A DNA stretch of 51,194 bases from Frankia alni (GTDB lineage: Bacteria > Actinomycetota > Actinomycetes > Frankiales > Frankiaceae), in the NCBI GenBank assembly GCA_026225295.1, contig JAMFSN010000060.1, forward strand, positions 1 through 51,194. Reading direction: 5' to 3'. Positions within the stretch are counted from its first letter, which is position 1. Each line of letters starts with the position of its first letter. Below, piece after piece: positions 34,701 through 44,091 of the stretch. The position numbers and the translations under genes were made by a program. The notes under the pieces were generated by a model. It saw nothing but the letters and a program-made list of their open reading frames with translations. It ran no database searches and was not told where the DNA came from.

Positions 34701-35031
34701 CCGGGAGGTCCGCCGACCGGGTGGCCGGGGCCAACGGCGCGGTCGCCTCGGTGCTGGTCGCCGCGGCCCGGGTGGAGCGCCGCCGGCGGGTCGGCTTGGC
34801 CGGCTCGGTGGCCTCCACCGGCGCCGCGGGCGGCTCACCCGCGGCGGCCGGGCTGGCCGGAGCGGCTGCGCCGGAAGGTTCCGGGGCGCCGGAAGCGGAA
34901 CCAATTTCGGCGCCCGGGTCCGGTGCGCCGCCCTCATCGGCCGGCGGGCCGGCGGGCCGGCCAGCGGTCCGCCGCCGTCGCGGGGCGGGGCTCGTCGGAG
35001 TCTGGTCTGTGGTCGTGGTCTCGTCGGGCAC
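31708..35031 (-). CDS. rne: Ribonuclease E/G
   Basis: Endoribonuclease for mRNA decay and rRNA processing, 1107 residues. The first 550 or so are low-complexity: Pro/Ala/Thr tracts, basic RRRRR blocks (CFxxRRRRGRRGRGR-type) and acidic Asp/Glu runs, likely disordered and RNA- or protein-binding. The catalytic core follows: an S1-type domain (RTQIAVLEDGVLVEHFV, GNVYLGRVQNVLASMEAAFVDIG), the catalytic Asp residues in TVVDVNTGKFTGKGG and GGIIVIDFIDM, and the zinc-link CPTCSGRG. The C-terminal tail of about 110 residues is again disordered. It starts at GTG 35031; a short T-run separates AGAGG from the start. Confidence 0.95.
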   Translation of the reverse strand: MPDETTTTDQTPTSPAPRRRRTAGRPAGPPADEGGAPDPGAEIGSASGAPEPSGAAAPASPAAAGEPPAAPVEATEPAKPTRRRRSTRAAATSTEATAPLAPATRSADLPAADGPAGIAPAGGEPAAPAVTTAPVTTAPTAPAVPATDAAPDSAATAPGRPARRRRSSSRPTGSDSATSPAAGPGTDPATGTDAATGTDAAPTVVEPPVAAAGPPSAIAADPSAPATDPATPPTGASAGPTDSTTTNSATTDSTATDSTAAPVEEPARRRRPAVAVTFQAPDASEVAPRRRRRAATTQAGPPDEVEVVVTAGTAEDDESPVEAEPALTADPASPPRGGSRPNRSRSNRSRVADADADAANDADDIALEQFSSADDPATDDDDGSGSSRRRRRGRRGRGRTRADDEAFDGDDAEGEDGPEVRSPRSGNASRASDSSAVDRSTSDDESGAEDDADDPDADSDDRGSASSRRRRRRRRRGSAGGDEATPVDDPPVTVVHVREPRGRDDREPRGRDDDQVRGVSGSTRLEAKRQRRREGRDLGRRRPPIVTEAEFLARREAVERTMVVRNAGERTQIAVLEDGVLVEHFVTRASSTSYAGNVYLGRVQNVLASMEAAFVDIGKGRNAVLYAGEVNYDASALDGKPRKIEQALKSGQPIVVQVSKDPIGHKGARLTSQVSLAGRYLVYVPDGQSAGISRKLPDTERARLKSILKRVTPPDGGVIVRTAAEGASEEELERDIARLASQWEEIKKRAAKASAPSLLYAEPDLVVRVIRDIFNEDFAALIVQGGDEWETIESYVESVAPDLRDRVRKHVGTKDIFTEYRVDEQLAKALDRKVYLPSGGSLVIDRTEAMTVVDVNTGKFTGKGGNLEETVTKNNLEAAEEIVRQLRLRDVGGIIVIDFIDMVLESNRDLVLRRLTECLGRDRTRHQVAEVTSLGLVQMTRKRVGQGLLEAYSEPCPTCSGRGVIIHLDTATAAAAARPVPRPPKAVPDALEAEVDEARTEGTDVELAVAADSAVPADAGTLDAGTLDARAGGTETAAEGTVDAVASGEPAGPPVDAPAEETPAVRKPARRRRSSRASAGPPPTVPDADTPAPGPAGDLEPTGSASS

Positions 35032-35142
35032 GGGAAAAAAAGCCTCTCGGGTCCCCGGGCGCGCTGCTGCAAGCAGTCGCGGCCGCTCAGGAACCGCTCT
35101 GTCGGTCCGGTGGCCCAGCCACCGGCGATCCTGCGACGCCCT

Positions 35143-35952
35143 TCATGACACCTTGACGTGCGACCCAGGAAGTCCTGCACCATCGCGGTCCGGGGCCAGC
35201 GGATCAGCCAGCGAACCATCTTCCCGCAACCGGCCCTGCTCGAGCCGGGTCGGCTCCGGTGGAACCGGCGGGACCAGATCGGCCACCGCCGCCAGGGCGG
35301 TCATTACGTCATCGGGTCGTACGGCGGGCGTCGTGTGCCGTACAACCAGGTCCAGTATCGCACAGGTGTCGTTCTGCGCACTCCCAACGGCGCGGGAAGC
35401 TGCAGATGTCCCGGATTCGTCACCGCTGACCGACATCCGAATGATCGCCGACCGCACGTCGATCCGCCGCTTGCCATTCTTCGTCAGCCGGTCGACCTCG
35501 AAGACCTCGCAGCTCAGCAGCGCCTCGACCCCGGCCAGCACCGCTTCCGGGGCGAGCCCGGGCAGCCGGATCCGCCACGCCGAGCCGTCAATGCGCTCCG
35601 GGAGCGAACCCGGCCCGGCCAGGACGGACTCCACAATGTCGAGGCCGGCCGGCAACGCGGCGTCGAGATCGCGGCCCAGCCCGGCCGGATCGCCCTCTTC
35701 GGCCAACGCCAGCTCGACGTACTCGGCCTCGCTGGCGGCGCCGGTGGCCGCCGCCCCCACCCACGAGATCCGGGGATGGGGGTTGAAACCGGCCGAGTAG
35801 GCCATCGGTACGCCGGCCCGCCGCAGCGCGCGTTCAAAGGTCCGGGCCACGTCGCGGTGGGACAGGAACCGCAGCCGGCCGCGCTTGGCGAACCGGAGCC
35901 GCAGCCGCCGGACGACCGGCGGCGGGGGCGGACCCTCGGGACGGGCCGGCAC
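35143..35952 (-). CDS. TIGR03936-family radical-SAM-associated protein (DUF2344)
   Basis: About 269 residues. The opening RLRLRFAKRGRLRFLSHRD and AGVPMAYSAGFNPHPRISWV segments are diagnostic for DUF2344. The function is unknown. The family always sits next to, or is fused to, the TIGR03960 radical SAM protein, as here with a one-base gap, so the two likely act together. I chose the GTG at 35952, directly after the upstream stop; the longer open frame overlaps the neighbour. Confidence 0.88.
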   Translation of the reverse strand: MPARPEGPPPPPVVRRLRLRFAKRGRLRFLSHRDVARTFERALRRAGVPMAYSAGFNPHPRISWVGAAATGAASEAEYVELALAEEGDPAGLGRDLDAALPAGLDIVESVLAGPGSLPERIDGSAWRIRLPGLAPEAVLAGVEALLSCEVFEVDRLTKNGKRRIDVRSAIIRMSVSGDESGTSAASRAVGSAQNDTCAILDLVVRHTTPAVRPDDVMTALAAVADLVPPVPPEPTRLEQGRLREDGSLADPLAPDRDGAGLPGSHVKVS

Positions 35953-35953
35953 G

Positions 35954-37945
35954 TCAGACCGCGGACGGCGCCGGAACGCCGACCGGAGCCGCCGGACCGA
36001 CCGGAGCCGGAACCGTGCCGGTCGGTGACAGCGGCAGCAACGAACGACCCGACGGCCCGATCTGGGTCTCCAGTCCCATCTCCGGGCAGACCCCGCAGTC
36101 ATAGCAGGGGCTCCACCGGCAGTCGTCCAGCTCGGTGCCGGACAGGGCTTCCTGCCAGTCGGCCCACAGCCAGTCGCGGTCGAGCCCGGCGTCGAGATGG
36201 TCCCAGGGCAGAACCTCGCGCTCCTCCCGCTCCCGGGTGGTGTACCAGTCCAGGTCGACCCCGGCCGCCGGAAGTTCGGTCGCGCAGGCCGCCGCCCAGC
36301 GGTCGTAGGAGAAGTACTCGCTCCAGCCGTCGAACCGGCCGCCCTCGCGCCAGACCCGCTCGATGACCCGCCCGACCCGCCGGTCGCCCCGGGCCAGCAG
36401 CCCTTCGATCGTGCCCGGCCGGCCGTCGTGGTAGCGGAAACCGACGGCCCGGCCGCACTCCTTGTCGGCCTTCAACGCGTCCCGCAGCAGCCGCAACCGG
36501 TGGTCGGTGACCTCGGCGGACGTCTGCCCGACCCACTGGAACGGGGTGTGCGGCTTGGGGACGAACCCGCCGATCGACACTGTGCAGCGGATGTCCCGGC
36601 GCCCGCTGACCTGGCGTCCGGTCCGGATGACCTCCCGGGCCAGCCGGGCGATGGCCAGCACGTCCTCGTCGGTCTCGGTCGGCAGCCCGCACATGAAGTA
36701 GAGCTTGACCTGCCGCCAGCCGTTCACATACGCGGCGGACACCGTACGGACCAGGTCCTCCTCGGTGACCATTTTGTTGATCACCGCGCGCAGCCGCTCG
36801 GAACCACCCTCGGGAGCAAAGGTCAGCCCCGACCGCCGGCCGTTGCGGGACAGATCCTTGGCCAGCTCCACGTTGAACGCGTCGACCCGGGTCGAGGGCA
36901 GGCTCAGCGAGGTGTCGGACCCCTCGTACCGGTCGGCCAGCCCGTGCGCGATCTCGGCGATCTCGGTGTGGTCGGCGCTCGACAGGGAGAGCAGGCCGAC
37001 CTCGTTGAAGCCGGTCGCGGCCAGACCGGTCTCGATCATCTTGCCGATCGTGGGCAGGCTGCGCTCCCGGACCGGTCGGGTGATCATCCCCGCCTGGCAG
37101 AACCGGCAGCCCCGGGTACAGCCCCGGAAGATCTCGACGCTCATCCGCTCGTGCACGGTCTCGGCCAGGGGCACCAGCGGCTGCTTGGGGTACGGCCACT
37201 CGTCGAGGTTCGAGACCGTGTGCTTCGAGGGTCGGGCCGGGACGTCGTCGCGGTTCGGGGTAACCCGACGGATCCGCCCGTCCGGGTGGTAGACGACGTC
37301 GTACAGCGACGGCACGTAGGCGGCGCCCGTGCGGGCCAGCCGGACCAGCAGCTCGGACCGTCCACCCGGGGCGCCTTCGGCCTTCCAGGCCCGGGTCACG
37401 TCGGTGATCCGCAGGACGGCTTCCTCGCCGTCCCCGAGAACGACCGCGTCGACGAAGTCGGCCACCGGCTCCGGGTTGAACGCGGCGTGCCCGCCGGCCA
37501 CGACCACCGGGTCGGCCGGCGTCCGGTCGGCCGCGTGCAGCGGGATGCCGGCCAGGTCGAGCGCCGTGAGCAGGTTGGTGTAGCCCAGCTCGGTCGCGAA
37601 ACTGACACCCAGCAGGTCGAACTGGCCGACCGCCCGGTGCGCGTCGACCGTGAACTGCGGGACGTGGTGTTCCCGCATCAGGGCCTCGAGATCAGGCCAG
37701 ACCGAGTAGGTGCGCTCGGCCAGGACGTCCTCCTGGGCGTTGAGCACCTCGTAGAGGATCTGGAGGCCCTGGTTGGGAAGACCGACCTCGTAGGCGTCCG
37801 GGTACATGAGGCACCAGCGGACGTTGGCCGTTTCCCAGGGCTTCACCTGGGAGTTCTTCTCACCGCCGACGTACTGCACGGGCTTGCGCACCTGCGGCAG
37901 CAGCGGTTCCAGGACCGGAAACAGCGACTGTCCGGACATGCTCAT
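35954..37945 (-). CDS. TIGR03960-family B12-binding radical SAM protein
   Basis: About 663 residues. The N-terminal part resembles a B12-binding Rossmann domain (WCLMYPDAYEVGLPNQGLQILYEVLN to VVAGGHAAFNPEPVADFVDAVVLGDGE). The radical SAM core has the canonical CX3CX2C in EIFRGCTRGCRFCQAGMITRP, then FAPEGGSERLRAVINK and VKLYFMCGLPTETDEDV. A Cys-rich C-terminus (PCYDCGVCPEMG) may hold an extra iron-sulfur site. The substrate is unknown; the constant link to rne and L21/L27 genes hints at RNA or ribosome modification (inference). Start ATG 37945, or 37939 two codons later. Confidence 0.9.
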   Translation of the reverse strand: MSMSGQSLFPVLEPLLPQVRKPVQYVGGEKNSQVKPWETANVRWCLMYPDAYEVGLPNQGLQILYEVLNAQEDVLAERTYSVWPDLEALMREHHVPQFTVDAHRAVGQFDLLGVSFATELGYTNLLTALDLAGIPLHAADRTPADPVVVAGGHAAFNPEPVADFVDAVVLGDGEEAVLRITDVTRAWKAEGAPGGRSELLVRLARTGAAYVPSLYDVVYHPDGRIRRVTPNRDDVPARPSKHTVSNLDEWPYPKQPLVPLAETVHERMSVEIFRGCTRGCRFCQAGMITRPVRERSLPTIGKMIETGLAATGFNEVGLLSLSSADHTEIAEIAHGLADRYEGSDTSLSLPSTRVDAFNVELAKDLSRNGRRSGLTFAPEGGSERLRAVINKMVTEEDLVRTVSAAYVNGWRQVKLYFMCGLPTETDEDVLAIARLAREVIRTGRQVSGRRDIRCTVSIGGFVPKPHTPFQWVGQTSAEVTDHRLRLLRDALKADKECGRAVGFRYHDGRPGTIEGLLARGDRRVGRVIERVWREGGRFDGWSEYFSYDRWAAACATELPAAGVDLDWYTTREREEREVLPWDHLDAGLDRDWLWADWQEALSGTELDDCRWSPCYDCGVCPEMGLETQIGPSGRSLLPLSPTGTVPAPVGPAAPVGVPAPSAV

Positions 37946-38032
37946 GACCCTATGCCAGACCTGAACGCCTGTCAGACCCGTCCCCCGGCCCACGCGATCA
38001 CCCCCGCCCGGACCGCCGACCGGGCTACAGGG

Positions 38033-39256
38033 CTACAGGGCGTGCGGGTCGGTCCGGGAGCGCAGCCGGACATTCTGCAGCAGGCCGACCCCCATCATGT
38101 TGGCGAACATCGCCGACCCTCCGTAGGAGACGAACGGCAACGGCAGGCCGGTGACCGGCATGATCCCGAGCGTCATGCCGATGTTGACGAACGACTGGAA
38201 GGCAAACCAACAGACCACGCCGGTGGCTATCAGGGTGCCGAACGGTTCGCCGGCGTCGGCGGCGATCGACAGCGCGCGCCACATGACCACGCCGAGCAGG
38301 AGGATGATCCCACCGGCACCGACGTACCCGAGCTCCTCTCCCGCCACCGAGAAGACGAAGTCGGTCTGCTGCTCGGGCACGAACTGGCCCTGGGTCTGCT
38401 GGCCGTGGAACAGGCCCCGGCCGGTGAACCCCCCGTTGGCGATGGCGGTCATCGCCTGGTCGACGTTGTAACCGGTCGACGTGGTGTTCCGGTTGGATTT
38501 CACAAACTCGGTGAGGCGGGCCTCCTGGTAGGGCTTGAGCATGTGGAACTGGAGGATCGCGCCGCCGAACAGGACGCCGCAGATGATCAGTCCGACCACC
38601 CATCGGCTCGGGGCGCCGCTCACCGCGAGCATCCCGAGGATCACGAAGACGAAGACCATCACGGTGCCGAAGTCCGGCTGCAGCATGATCAGACCCATCG
38701 GCACGACGGCCAGCGCGAGCGCGGCCAGCACGTCCCGGTCCCCCGGCGTGACCCGCACCCCGGACCGTTGGTCGTCATGTTTGGCCCCCAGGATCACCGC
38801 CAGGCTGACGATCAGCGCGACCTTGGCGAACTCTGAGGGCTGGAGCTGGAAGCCGGCCGGCAGCAGGATCCAGGAGTGGGCACCGTTGATCGTGGTCCCG
38901 ACAACCAGGACCGCCATCAGGGCCAGCAGGGACACCAGGTACACGAAGGGCGCGTAGGCCCGCAGGATCCGGTAGTCGACGGCCGCGACCGCGCACCCGA
39001 GAACCAGGCCGACGGCCAGGTTGATCAGATCCTTCTTGAGGAAGGCGCGCGGGTCTCCGCCGGCCGTCAGTTCCTGCGGCCGGGTCGCCGACCAGACCAG
39101 CAGGAGACCGACCACCGTCAGCACCGCCACGGCGACCAGCAGCAGCCAGTCGAGGCGCCGCGGCACCGAGTGGCGCTGCACCGCGCGGCCCCGGCCCTGC
39201 TCGAAGCGGCCCCGCAGGACGACCGGCGAGGACCGCAGCGCGTCCGGGCCGGTCAT
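38033..39256 (-). CDS. rodA: Rod-shape-determining SEDS protein RodA
   Basis: SEDS-family peptidoglycan glycosyltransferase, 407 residues, about ten membrane helices. Family marks are INGAHSWILLPAGFQLQPSEFAKVALIVSLA (split over the membrane), LGYVGAGGIILLLGVVMWR and TGLPLPFVSYGGSAMFANMMGVGLL. It polymerises lipid II on the outer face of the membrane together with the transpeptidase encoded just upstream, whose stop it overlaps (ATGA). The choice of RodA over FtsW rests on the mre/mrdA context. Confidence 0.93.
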   Translation of the reverse strand: MTGPDALRSSPVVLRGRFEQGRGRAVQRHSVPRRLDWLLLVAVAVLTVVGLLLVWSATRPQELTAGGDPRAFLKKDLINLAVGLVLGCAVAAVDYRILRAYAPFVYLVSLLALMAVLVVGTTINGAHSWILLPAGFQLQPSEFAKVALIVSLAVILGAKHDDQRSGVRVTPGDRDVLAALALAVVPMGLIMLQPDFGTVMVFVFVILGMLAVSGAPSRWVVGLIICGVLFGGAILQFHMLKPYQEARLTEFVKSNRNTTSTGYNVDQAMTAIANGGFTGRGLFHGQQTQGQFVPEQQTDFVFSVAGEELGYVGAGGIILLLGVVMWRALSIAADAGEPFGTLIATGVVCWFAFQSFVNIGMTLGIMPVTGLPLPFVSYGGSAMFANMMGVGLLQNVRLRSRTDPHAL

Positions 39257-41493
39257 CGCGGCCCGCCCAACCGGGTGGTGACGGCCCGCAACGGCGGTTC
39301 GGCGGCCAGGGCGGACACCGGGCCGCCGGTACCACCGGACGACGCCGGAACCGGCGCGCCACCGGACGTCGCCGGAACCGCGACCCTACCGGCCGTCGCT
39401 CGCGCCGCGATCGAGGCCGGCGGCGAGATGGATCCGTCCGGGTTGGTCCGGGGCAGCGCGGCCGGCGGCGTCCCGCCCGGGAACGCCGCCGACTGGCCGA
39501 TCCCGTAGATCGACTGGTAGATCTCCTTGACCACCGGCGCGGCGAAGGTGGCCCCCTGGCCGGCGTCGGGAATCGACGCGACGATGACGTACTGGGGGTT
39601 GTTGACCGGCGCGAACGAGGCGAACCACGACGTGTCGCTCTTGCCCTCGACCTCGGCGGTGCCGGTCTTGCCGGCCACCGGGACGGTCGGCGGGAAGTCG
39701 CTGAAGACGCCGGTCGCGGTGCCGCCCGGTTCGGAGGCGACGCCGTGCAGGGCGTCGCGCAGGTAGCCGAGGGTCTGCGGCGAGACCGGCAGGTGGCCGG
39801 TCACGACCGGCTTGAGCGTCTTCACGACCTTGCCGTCGGCGGACACGATCGCCTTGGCCAGCTGGGGCTTGAGGACGGTTCCACCGTTGGCGACCGCCGC
39901 GTAGGCGACCGCCAGTTGCAGCGGGCTGACCGACAGGTACTGGCCCTGGCCGATGCCGAACATGGTGGCCGCTCCCCCGTTGTAGAGGTAGCCGCTCGTA
40001 CAGGCTTCCTGGGCGTACTCGCGGTAGCGCTCGGCGGTGGCCGGGTCCTTCACCTCGGGGTAGCCGTTCTTGGCCCGCCGGCAGTAGGAGCCCTTGAGCT
40101 GGTCCCAGATCTTCGTCGCGTCGGCGCGGTCGACGACCGAGCCGGACGTCTCGCCCGGCAGGTCGAGGCCGGTCTGGCGACCGAAACCGAAGGCCTTGGC
40201 CATCGTCGTGAAGTACTCGTTGGCCTTGGCCCGCGCGGCGGTGCCCTGCCGCAGGCCACCGTCGGCCAGCCACGCGTCGTAGGCGAAGGTGTCGAAGATC
40301 GTGTCACACGAGACGACGATCGCCTCGTGCAGGGAGACGTCGCCGGGGGCCTCCCCTTCGAAGTTGTGAAAGGTCTGGCCGCCGATCTGGAGGGTCGACG
40401 GGCAGCCGTAGGTGCCGTTGAGGTCCGCGTGCATCTTCGTGACAGCGGTCGAAAAGGACACGATCTTGAACGTTGATCCGGGGGCACCGGCCCCCTGGTA
40501 GGCCCGCGACAGCAGCGGGATGCCGTTGGCCGGGTCGGTCAGCGCCCGGTAGTCCTTCTCGGAGATCCCGCCGGTGAACACCGACGGGTCGTAGTTGGGC
40601 AGGCTGGCCATCGCCACCACCCCACCGGTCCTGGCGTTCAGGACCACCGCGGACGCCGTGGCGGCCGACTTCCCCTGGGATCGCAGGACCGACAGCTGGT
40701 TGGCCAGGGCCTGCTCCGTCGCCTTCTGGACCTTGGCGTCCAGGTTCAGCACCAGGTTGTCGCCACTGGTCGGCGGCGTGGTGGCCGCAACGTTCACCAC
40801 CCGGCCGAACCGGTCGACCTCCAGCTTCTTCACGCCGTCGGCGCCCCGCAGGTAGCTGTCGTAGGTGTCCTCCAGCCCGGCCGCGCCGACCAGGCTGTTC
40901 TGGTGGTAGCCGCGCTGCTTGCCGTATTTGTCGATCTCGTCCTGGGTCACCGGGGCCAGGTAGCCCAGCTCGTGGGAGGCCAGCTCGCCGTAGGGGTACT
41001 GGCTCACGGCCTGCAGGTCGGCCGAGACCCCGGGGAAGGTGTCGGCGTGCTCGATGACCGACAGCGCCTGCTCGTCGGTGACGTCGGTGGCGACCGGGAT
41101 CGGCTGGTAGGGCGACCCGTTCCAGCACGGCGGCTTGACGGTCGCGGTGCAGAACCGGATCCGCTGCTGCAGCTCGCCCAGGGACATCCCGAGGACCGGG
41201 GCCAGCCGGGACAGCACGGCCCGCCCGGCGTGGGGCTGGCGGTCGACCACCGACCGGTCGACGCTGATGACCAGGGAGGTGCGGTTGCGGACGAGCGCCC
41301 GGCCGTCGTCGTCAAGCACCATGCCGCGGGTCGCGGGGGTGACGACCTCGCGGACCCGGTTGCTCTCGGCGACCTTGCGGTAATGGTCGCCGCTGAGGAT
41401 CTGGAGATACCAGAGCCGGCCCCCCAAGGCGATCAGCAGGGAGACCACCAGCACCCGCAGGACGACCACGCGCAGGCCCAGGCGGTCGGTCAC
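39253..41493 (-). CDS. mrdA: Penicillin-binding protein 2 (class B transpeptidase)
   Basis: Peptidoglycan cross-linking enzyme of the elongation complex, 746 residues. One N-terminal membrane helix (VVLRVLVVSLLIALGGRLWYL), a dimerisation domain, then the transpeptidase with active-site STFK (AGAPGSTFKIVSF), SCD in IVVSCDTIFDTF (the S-x-D/N motif) and KTG in VAGKTGTAEVEG. The C-terminal 70 or so residues are a Pro/Ala/Ser-rich outer tail. It is coupled to mreD by a GTGA overlap and to rodA by an ATGA overlap. Confidence 0.94.
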   Translation of the reverse strand: MTDRLGLRVVVLRVLVVSLLIALGGRLWYLQILSGDHYRKVAESNRVREVVTPATRGMVLDDDGRALVRNRTSLVISVDRSVVDRQPHAGRAVLSRLAPVLGMSLGELQQRIRFCTATVKPPCWNGSPYQPIPVATDVTDEQALSVIEHADTFPGVSADLQAVSQYPYGELASHELGYLAPVTQDEIDKYGKQRGYHQNSLVGAAGLEDTYDSYLRGADGVKKLEVDRFGRVVNVAATTPPTSGDNLVLNLDAKVQKATEQALANQLSVLRSQGKSAATASAVVLNARTGGVVAMASLPNYDPSVFTGGISEKDYRALTDPANGIPLLSRAYQGAGAPGSTFKIVSFSTAVTKMHADLNGTYGCPSTLQIGGQTFHNFEGEAPGDVSLHEAIVVSCDTIFDTFAYDAWLADGGLRQGTAARAKANEYFTTMAKAFGFGRQTGLDLPGETSGSVVDRADATKIWDQLKGSYCRRAKNGYPEVKDPATAERYREYAQEACTSGYLYNGGAATMFGIGQGQYLSVSPLQLAVAYAAVANGGTVLKPQLAKAIVSADGKVVKTLKPVVTGHLPVSPQTLGYLRDALHGVASEPGGTATGVFSDFPPTVPVAGKTGTAEVEGKSDTSWFASFAPVNNPQYVIVASIPDAGQGATFAAPVVKEIYQSIYGIGQSAAFPGGTPPAALPRTNPDGSISPPASIAARATAGRVAVPATSGGAPVPASSGGTGGPVSALAAEPPLRAVTTRLGGPR

Positions 41494-42005
41494 CGGACCG
41501 CCCGCCCGCCCTCAACGCGGCGCAGGGCCGCCGCGACCAGGGGAAAGAGGAAAGGCGCGACCAGCAACGCGTACCCCGCGGACCCCGCCGCATGCGGCAC
41601 CACGCTGCGGGGCGACAACGCCGGATCGCCGAGGATCGCGGAGATGGCGGCGTAGCCGACGGTGGCGACCGCCGCCGACCCCGCGATCACCACCAGGGAC
41701 GCGGCGACCGAGCCCTCGACCTCGGCCCCGAGCATCCCGACCAGGTAGCCGACCAGGCAGAACACGAGCGCGAGCTGACCCAGGACGTGCAGGGACAGCA
41801 GGTCGCCGAGCAGCCCGGCCCCGAACCCCAGCACGGCCCCGGTCGCCGGACCTTCGATCAGGGCTATGCAGGCCAGCAGGACGAGGACCAGGTCGGGCCG
41901 GCCGAACGGCAGAGGCAGCGGCCCGATGACCACCAGCTGCGCGATGACCGCCACCACCAGGGCGGCCGCCGAGGCCAGCACCGGAGTGGCCCGCAGTCCG
42001 GTCAT
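41490..42005 (-). CDS. mreD: Rod shape-determining protein MreD
   Basis: About 171 residues with five or six hydrophobic helices (ALVVAVIAQLVVIGPLPLPF, LVLVLLACIALIEG, GAVLGFGAGLLGDLLSLHVLG, LVFCLVGYLVGML). Identification rests on the MreD-like pattern and position between mreC and mrdA. I chose the ATG at 42005, one base after the mreC stop; an upstream GTG at 42020 would overlap mreC. Confidence 0.88.
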   Translation of the reverse strand: MTGLRATPVLASAAALVVAVIAQLVVIGPLPLPFGRPDLVLVLLACIALIEGPATGAVLGFGAGLLGDLLSLHVLGQLALVFCLVGYLVGMLGAEVEGSVAASLVVIAGSAAVATVGYAAISAILGDPALSPRSVVPHAAGSAGYALLVAPFLFPLVAAALRRVEGGRAVR

Positions 42006-42006
42006 C

Positions 42007-43002
42007 TCAGCGGGTCCCACCGGGCGCGAGCGGGCCGCCCGTCGCCGGGCCGGTGGCCGTCGGGCCGCCCGTCGCCGGGCCGGTCGTCGCCGGGCCGGTC
42101 GCGGTGGGGGCGACGGGCGCCCGGGTGGCCGGCTTCTTCGGGGCCGGGACCGGCAACGGGGGCAGGACCCGGTCGCCCGGGTCCCGGGCCGGTCGCGCCA
42201 CGATGATCCCGACGGTGTCGAGCGTGCCCACGTTGACGTACGGCGTCACCTCGGCCGTCCGCGACAGGCCCGAGCCGGAGTCGAGGACCTTGGTGACCAC
42301 CCCGATCGGCACCCCGGCCGCGTAGTCGAGGCTGCCGAACGTCACCAGGCGATCCCCCTTGCGGACCTGGAAGGACGCGTCGTAGAGGGTGAACGACAGG
42401 CTGTTGGGCCCGTTGCCGCCGGCGATCGCGCCCAACAGGTGGGTCTTTTCCAGCCGGGCGCCGATGTGACTGTCCGGATCGCAGATCAGGCGGACGGTCG
42501 ACGAGGTCGCGCTGACCGTCACCACCGTTCCGACCAGGCCGGCCTCGTTGAGCACGAGTTCGTCGGCCTTGATCCCGTCCGCCCGGCCGGCGTTGATCGT
42601 CACGGTCCAGTCGGTGCCGGTGACGTCCCCGACGGAGGTGACCCGGGCCGGCGCGATCGTGTACTGGCCGCGATCGGCGATCAGCCGGAGCGCCGAGAGC
42701 TGGGCCGCCTCCTGGGTGACAGCCGCGTTCGACGCGAGCTGCCGACGCAGCTGGGCGTTCTGCTGGGCGAGGCGGTCGGCCCGGTCGTGGTAACGGTTCG
42801 GGTGGGTGAGCGACGACGCGGTCCGTCCGACCGGGCGCACGACCGCGCTGGCCGCCGTCTCGACCGGGCCGAAGACCGACTGGGCCGCCCCGCGGGCCCC
42901 GGAACCGGCCCGACCGGTGCGGTAGTCGATGGTCACCAGCGTGAACGTGGCGGCCAGCAGGATGGCGAGCAGGAGCCGGGTCCGGCGGGTGTCACGACCC
43001 AC
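42007..43002 (-). CDS. mreC: Rod shape-determining protein MreC
   Basis: 331 residues. One N-terminal membrane anchor (LLLAILLAATFTLVTIDY), an outer coiled coil (YHDRADRLAQQNAQLRRQLA) and the beta-barrel MreC domain (ARVTSVGDVTGTDWTVTINAGRADGI, GLVGTVVTVSATSSTVRLICDP, ASFQVRKGDRLVTFGS). The C-terminal 60 residues are Pro/Ala/Thr/Gly repeats (TGPAT units). It links MreB inside the cell to the wall enzymes outside. Confidence 0.94.
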   Translation of the reverse strand: MGRDTRRTRLLLAILLAATFTLVTIDYRTGRAGSGARGAAQSVFGPVETAASAVVRPVGRTASSLTHPNRYHDRADRLAQQNAQLRRQLASNAAVTQEAAQLSALRLIADRGQYTIAPARVTSVGDVTGTDWTVTINAGRADGIKADELVLNEAGLVGTVVTVSATSSTVRLICDPDSHIGARLEKTHLLGAIAGGNGPNSLSFTLYDASFQVRKGDRLVTFGSLDYAAGVPIGVVTKVLDSGSGLSRTAEVTPYVNVGTLDTVGIIVARPARDPGDRVLPPLPVPAPKKPATRAPVAPTATGPATTGPATGGPTATGPATGGPLAPGGTR

Positions 43003-43059
43003 GACAAGTCCGCCCGTCCGACCGGGACAGGCCTGCCCGTGACGTCCTCGGTGCCGCGG

Positions 43060-44091
43060 TCAGTGCTTCGGTTCCGCGATCAGTACCTGCTGAAGTGCTT
43101 CGAATTCCTCTACGCATTTCCCGGATCCCATGGCGACCGAATGCAGCGGGTTGTCCGCGATGTGGATCGGCATGCCGGTTTCCTGGCGGAGCCGTTCGTC
43201 GAGGCCGCGCAGCAACGCGCCCCCGCCGGTGAGAACGATCCCTCGGTCCATGATGTCGCCGGACAGCTCCGGCGGGCACTTGTCGAGCGTCACCTTGACC
43301 GCGTCGACGATCGCGTTGACCGGCTCCTCGATGGCGTGCCGGATCTCCTCGGCGGTCACCACGATCGTCTTGGGCAGGCCGGAGACCAGGTCCCGCCCGC
43401 GGATCTCGGCGCTCGGCTCGTCCGGCAGCTTCTGGGCCGAGCCGATGGCCATCTTGATCTCCTCGGAGGTGCGCTCGCCCAACATCAGCGAGTACTCCTT
43501 CTTGATGTAGGAGATGATCGCCACGTCGAGTTCGTCGCCCGCCGTCCGGATGGACTGGCTGGTCACGATGCCGCCCAGGGAAATGACGGCCACCTCGGTG
43601 GTGCCACCACCGATGTCGACCACCATGTTGCCGGTCGGCTCGTGGACGGGCAGCTCGGCGCCGATCGCCGCCGCCATCGGCTCCTCGATGATGTAGACCT
43701 TGCGCGCGCCGGCCTGGTAGCCGGCTTCCTTCACGGCCCGCTGTTCGACGCCGGTGATCCCGGACGGCACGCAGATGACCAGGCGCGGCTTGGCGAAGTG
43801 ACGGCGCCGGTGCACCTTCTGGATGAAGTACCGCAGCATTCGTTCGGTGGTGTCGAAGTCGGCGATCACCCCGTCCTTGAGGGGCCGGACGGCCACGATG
43901 TTGCCCGGCGTCCGGCCGATCATCCGCTTGGCTTCGGTACCGACGGCCAGAATGCCGGTGGTCGTGGTGTTGATCGCCACGACACTGGGCTCGTTGAGGA
44001 CGATGCCCCGACCACGCACATAGACGAGCGTGTTCGCGGTACCGAGGTCGACGGCCATGTCCCGGCCGAGAAACGAGAGCGAGCTGGACAT
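43060..44091 (-). CDS. mreB: Rod shape-determining protein MreB (bacterial actin)
   Basis: 343 residues, actin-like ATPase that guides lateral wall synthesis. Motifs: [29 protein letters not shown] (phosphate 1), [52 protein letters not shown] (phosphate 2) and [16 protein letters not shown] (adenosine). First gene of the mreBCD-mrdA-rodA cluster. A purine-rich GGGAAGG lies about 15 bases before the ATG, somewhat far for a ribosome binding site. Confidence 0.97.
   Translation of the reverse strand: MSSSLSFLGRDMAVDLGTANTLVYVRGRGIVLNEPSVVAINTTTTGILAVGTEAKRMIGRTPGNIVAVRPLKDGVIADFDTTERMLRYFIQKVHRRRHFAKPRLVICVPSGITGVEQRAVKEAGYQAGARKVYIIEEPMAAAIGAELPVHEPTGNMVVDIGGGTTEVAVISLGGIVTSQSIRTAGDELDVAIISYIKKEYSLMLGERTSEEIKMAIGSAQKLPDEPSAEIRGRDLVSGLPKTIVVTAEEIRHAIEEPVNAIVDAVKVTLDKCPPELSGDIMDRGIVLTGGGALLRGLDERLRQETGMPIHIADNPLHSVAMGSGKCVEEFEALQQVLIAEPKH

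Noticed and set aside
33449-35800. 783-residue plus-strand frame opposite rne
   Set aside because: Ser/Ala/Arg-rich mirror of the low-complexity N-terminal half of RNase E; no independent evidence for coding.
36197-38836. 879-residue plus-strand open frame opposite the radical SAM and rodA genes
   Set aside because: Spans the complement of two recognised genes and has no domain-like segments; only the absence of stop codons at high GC keeps it open.
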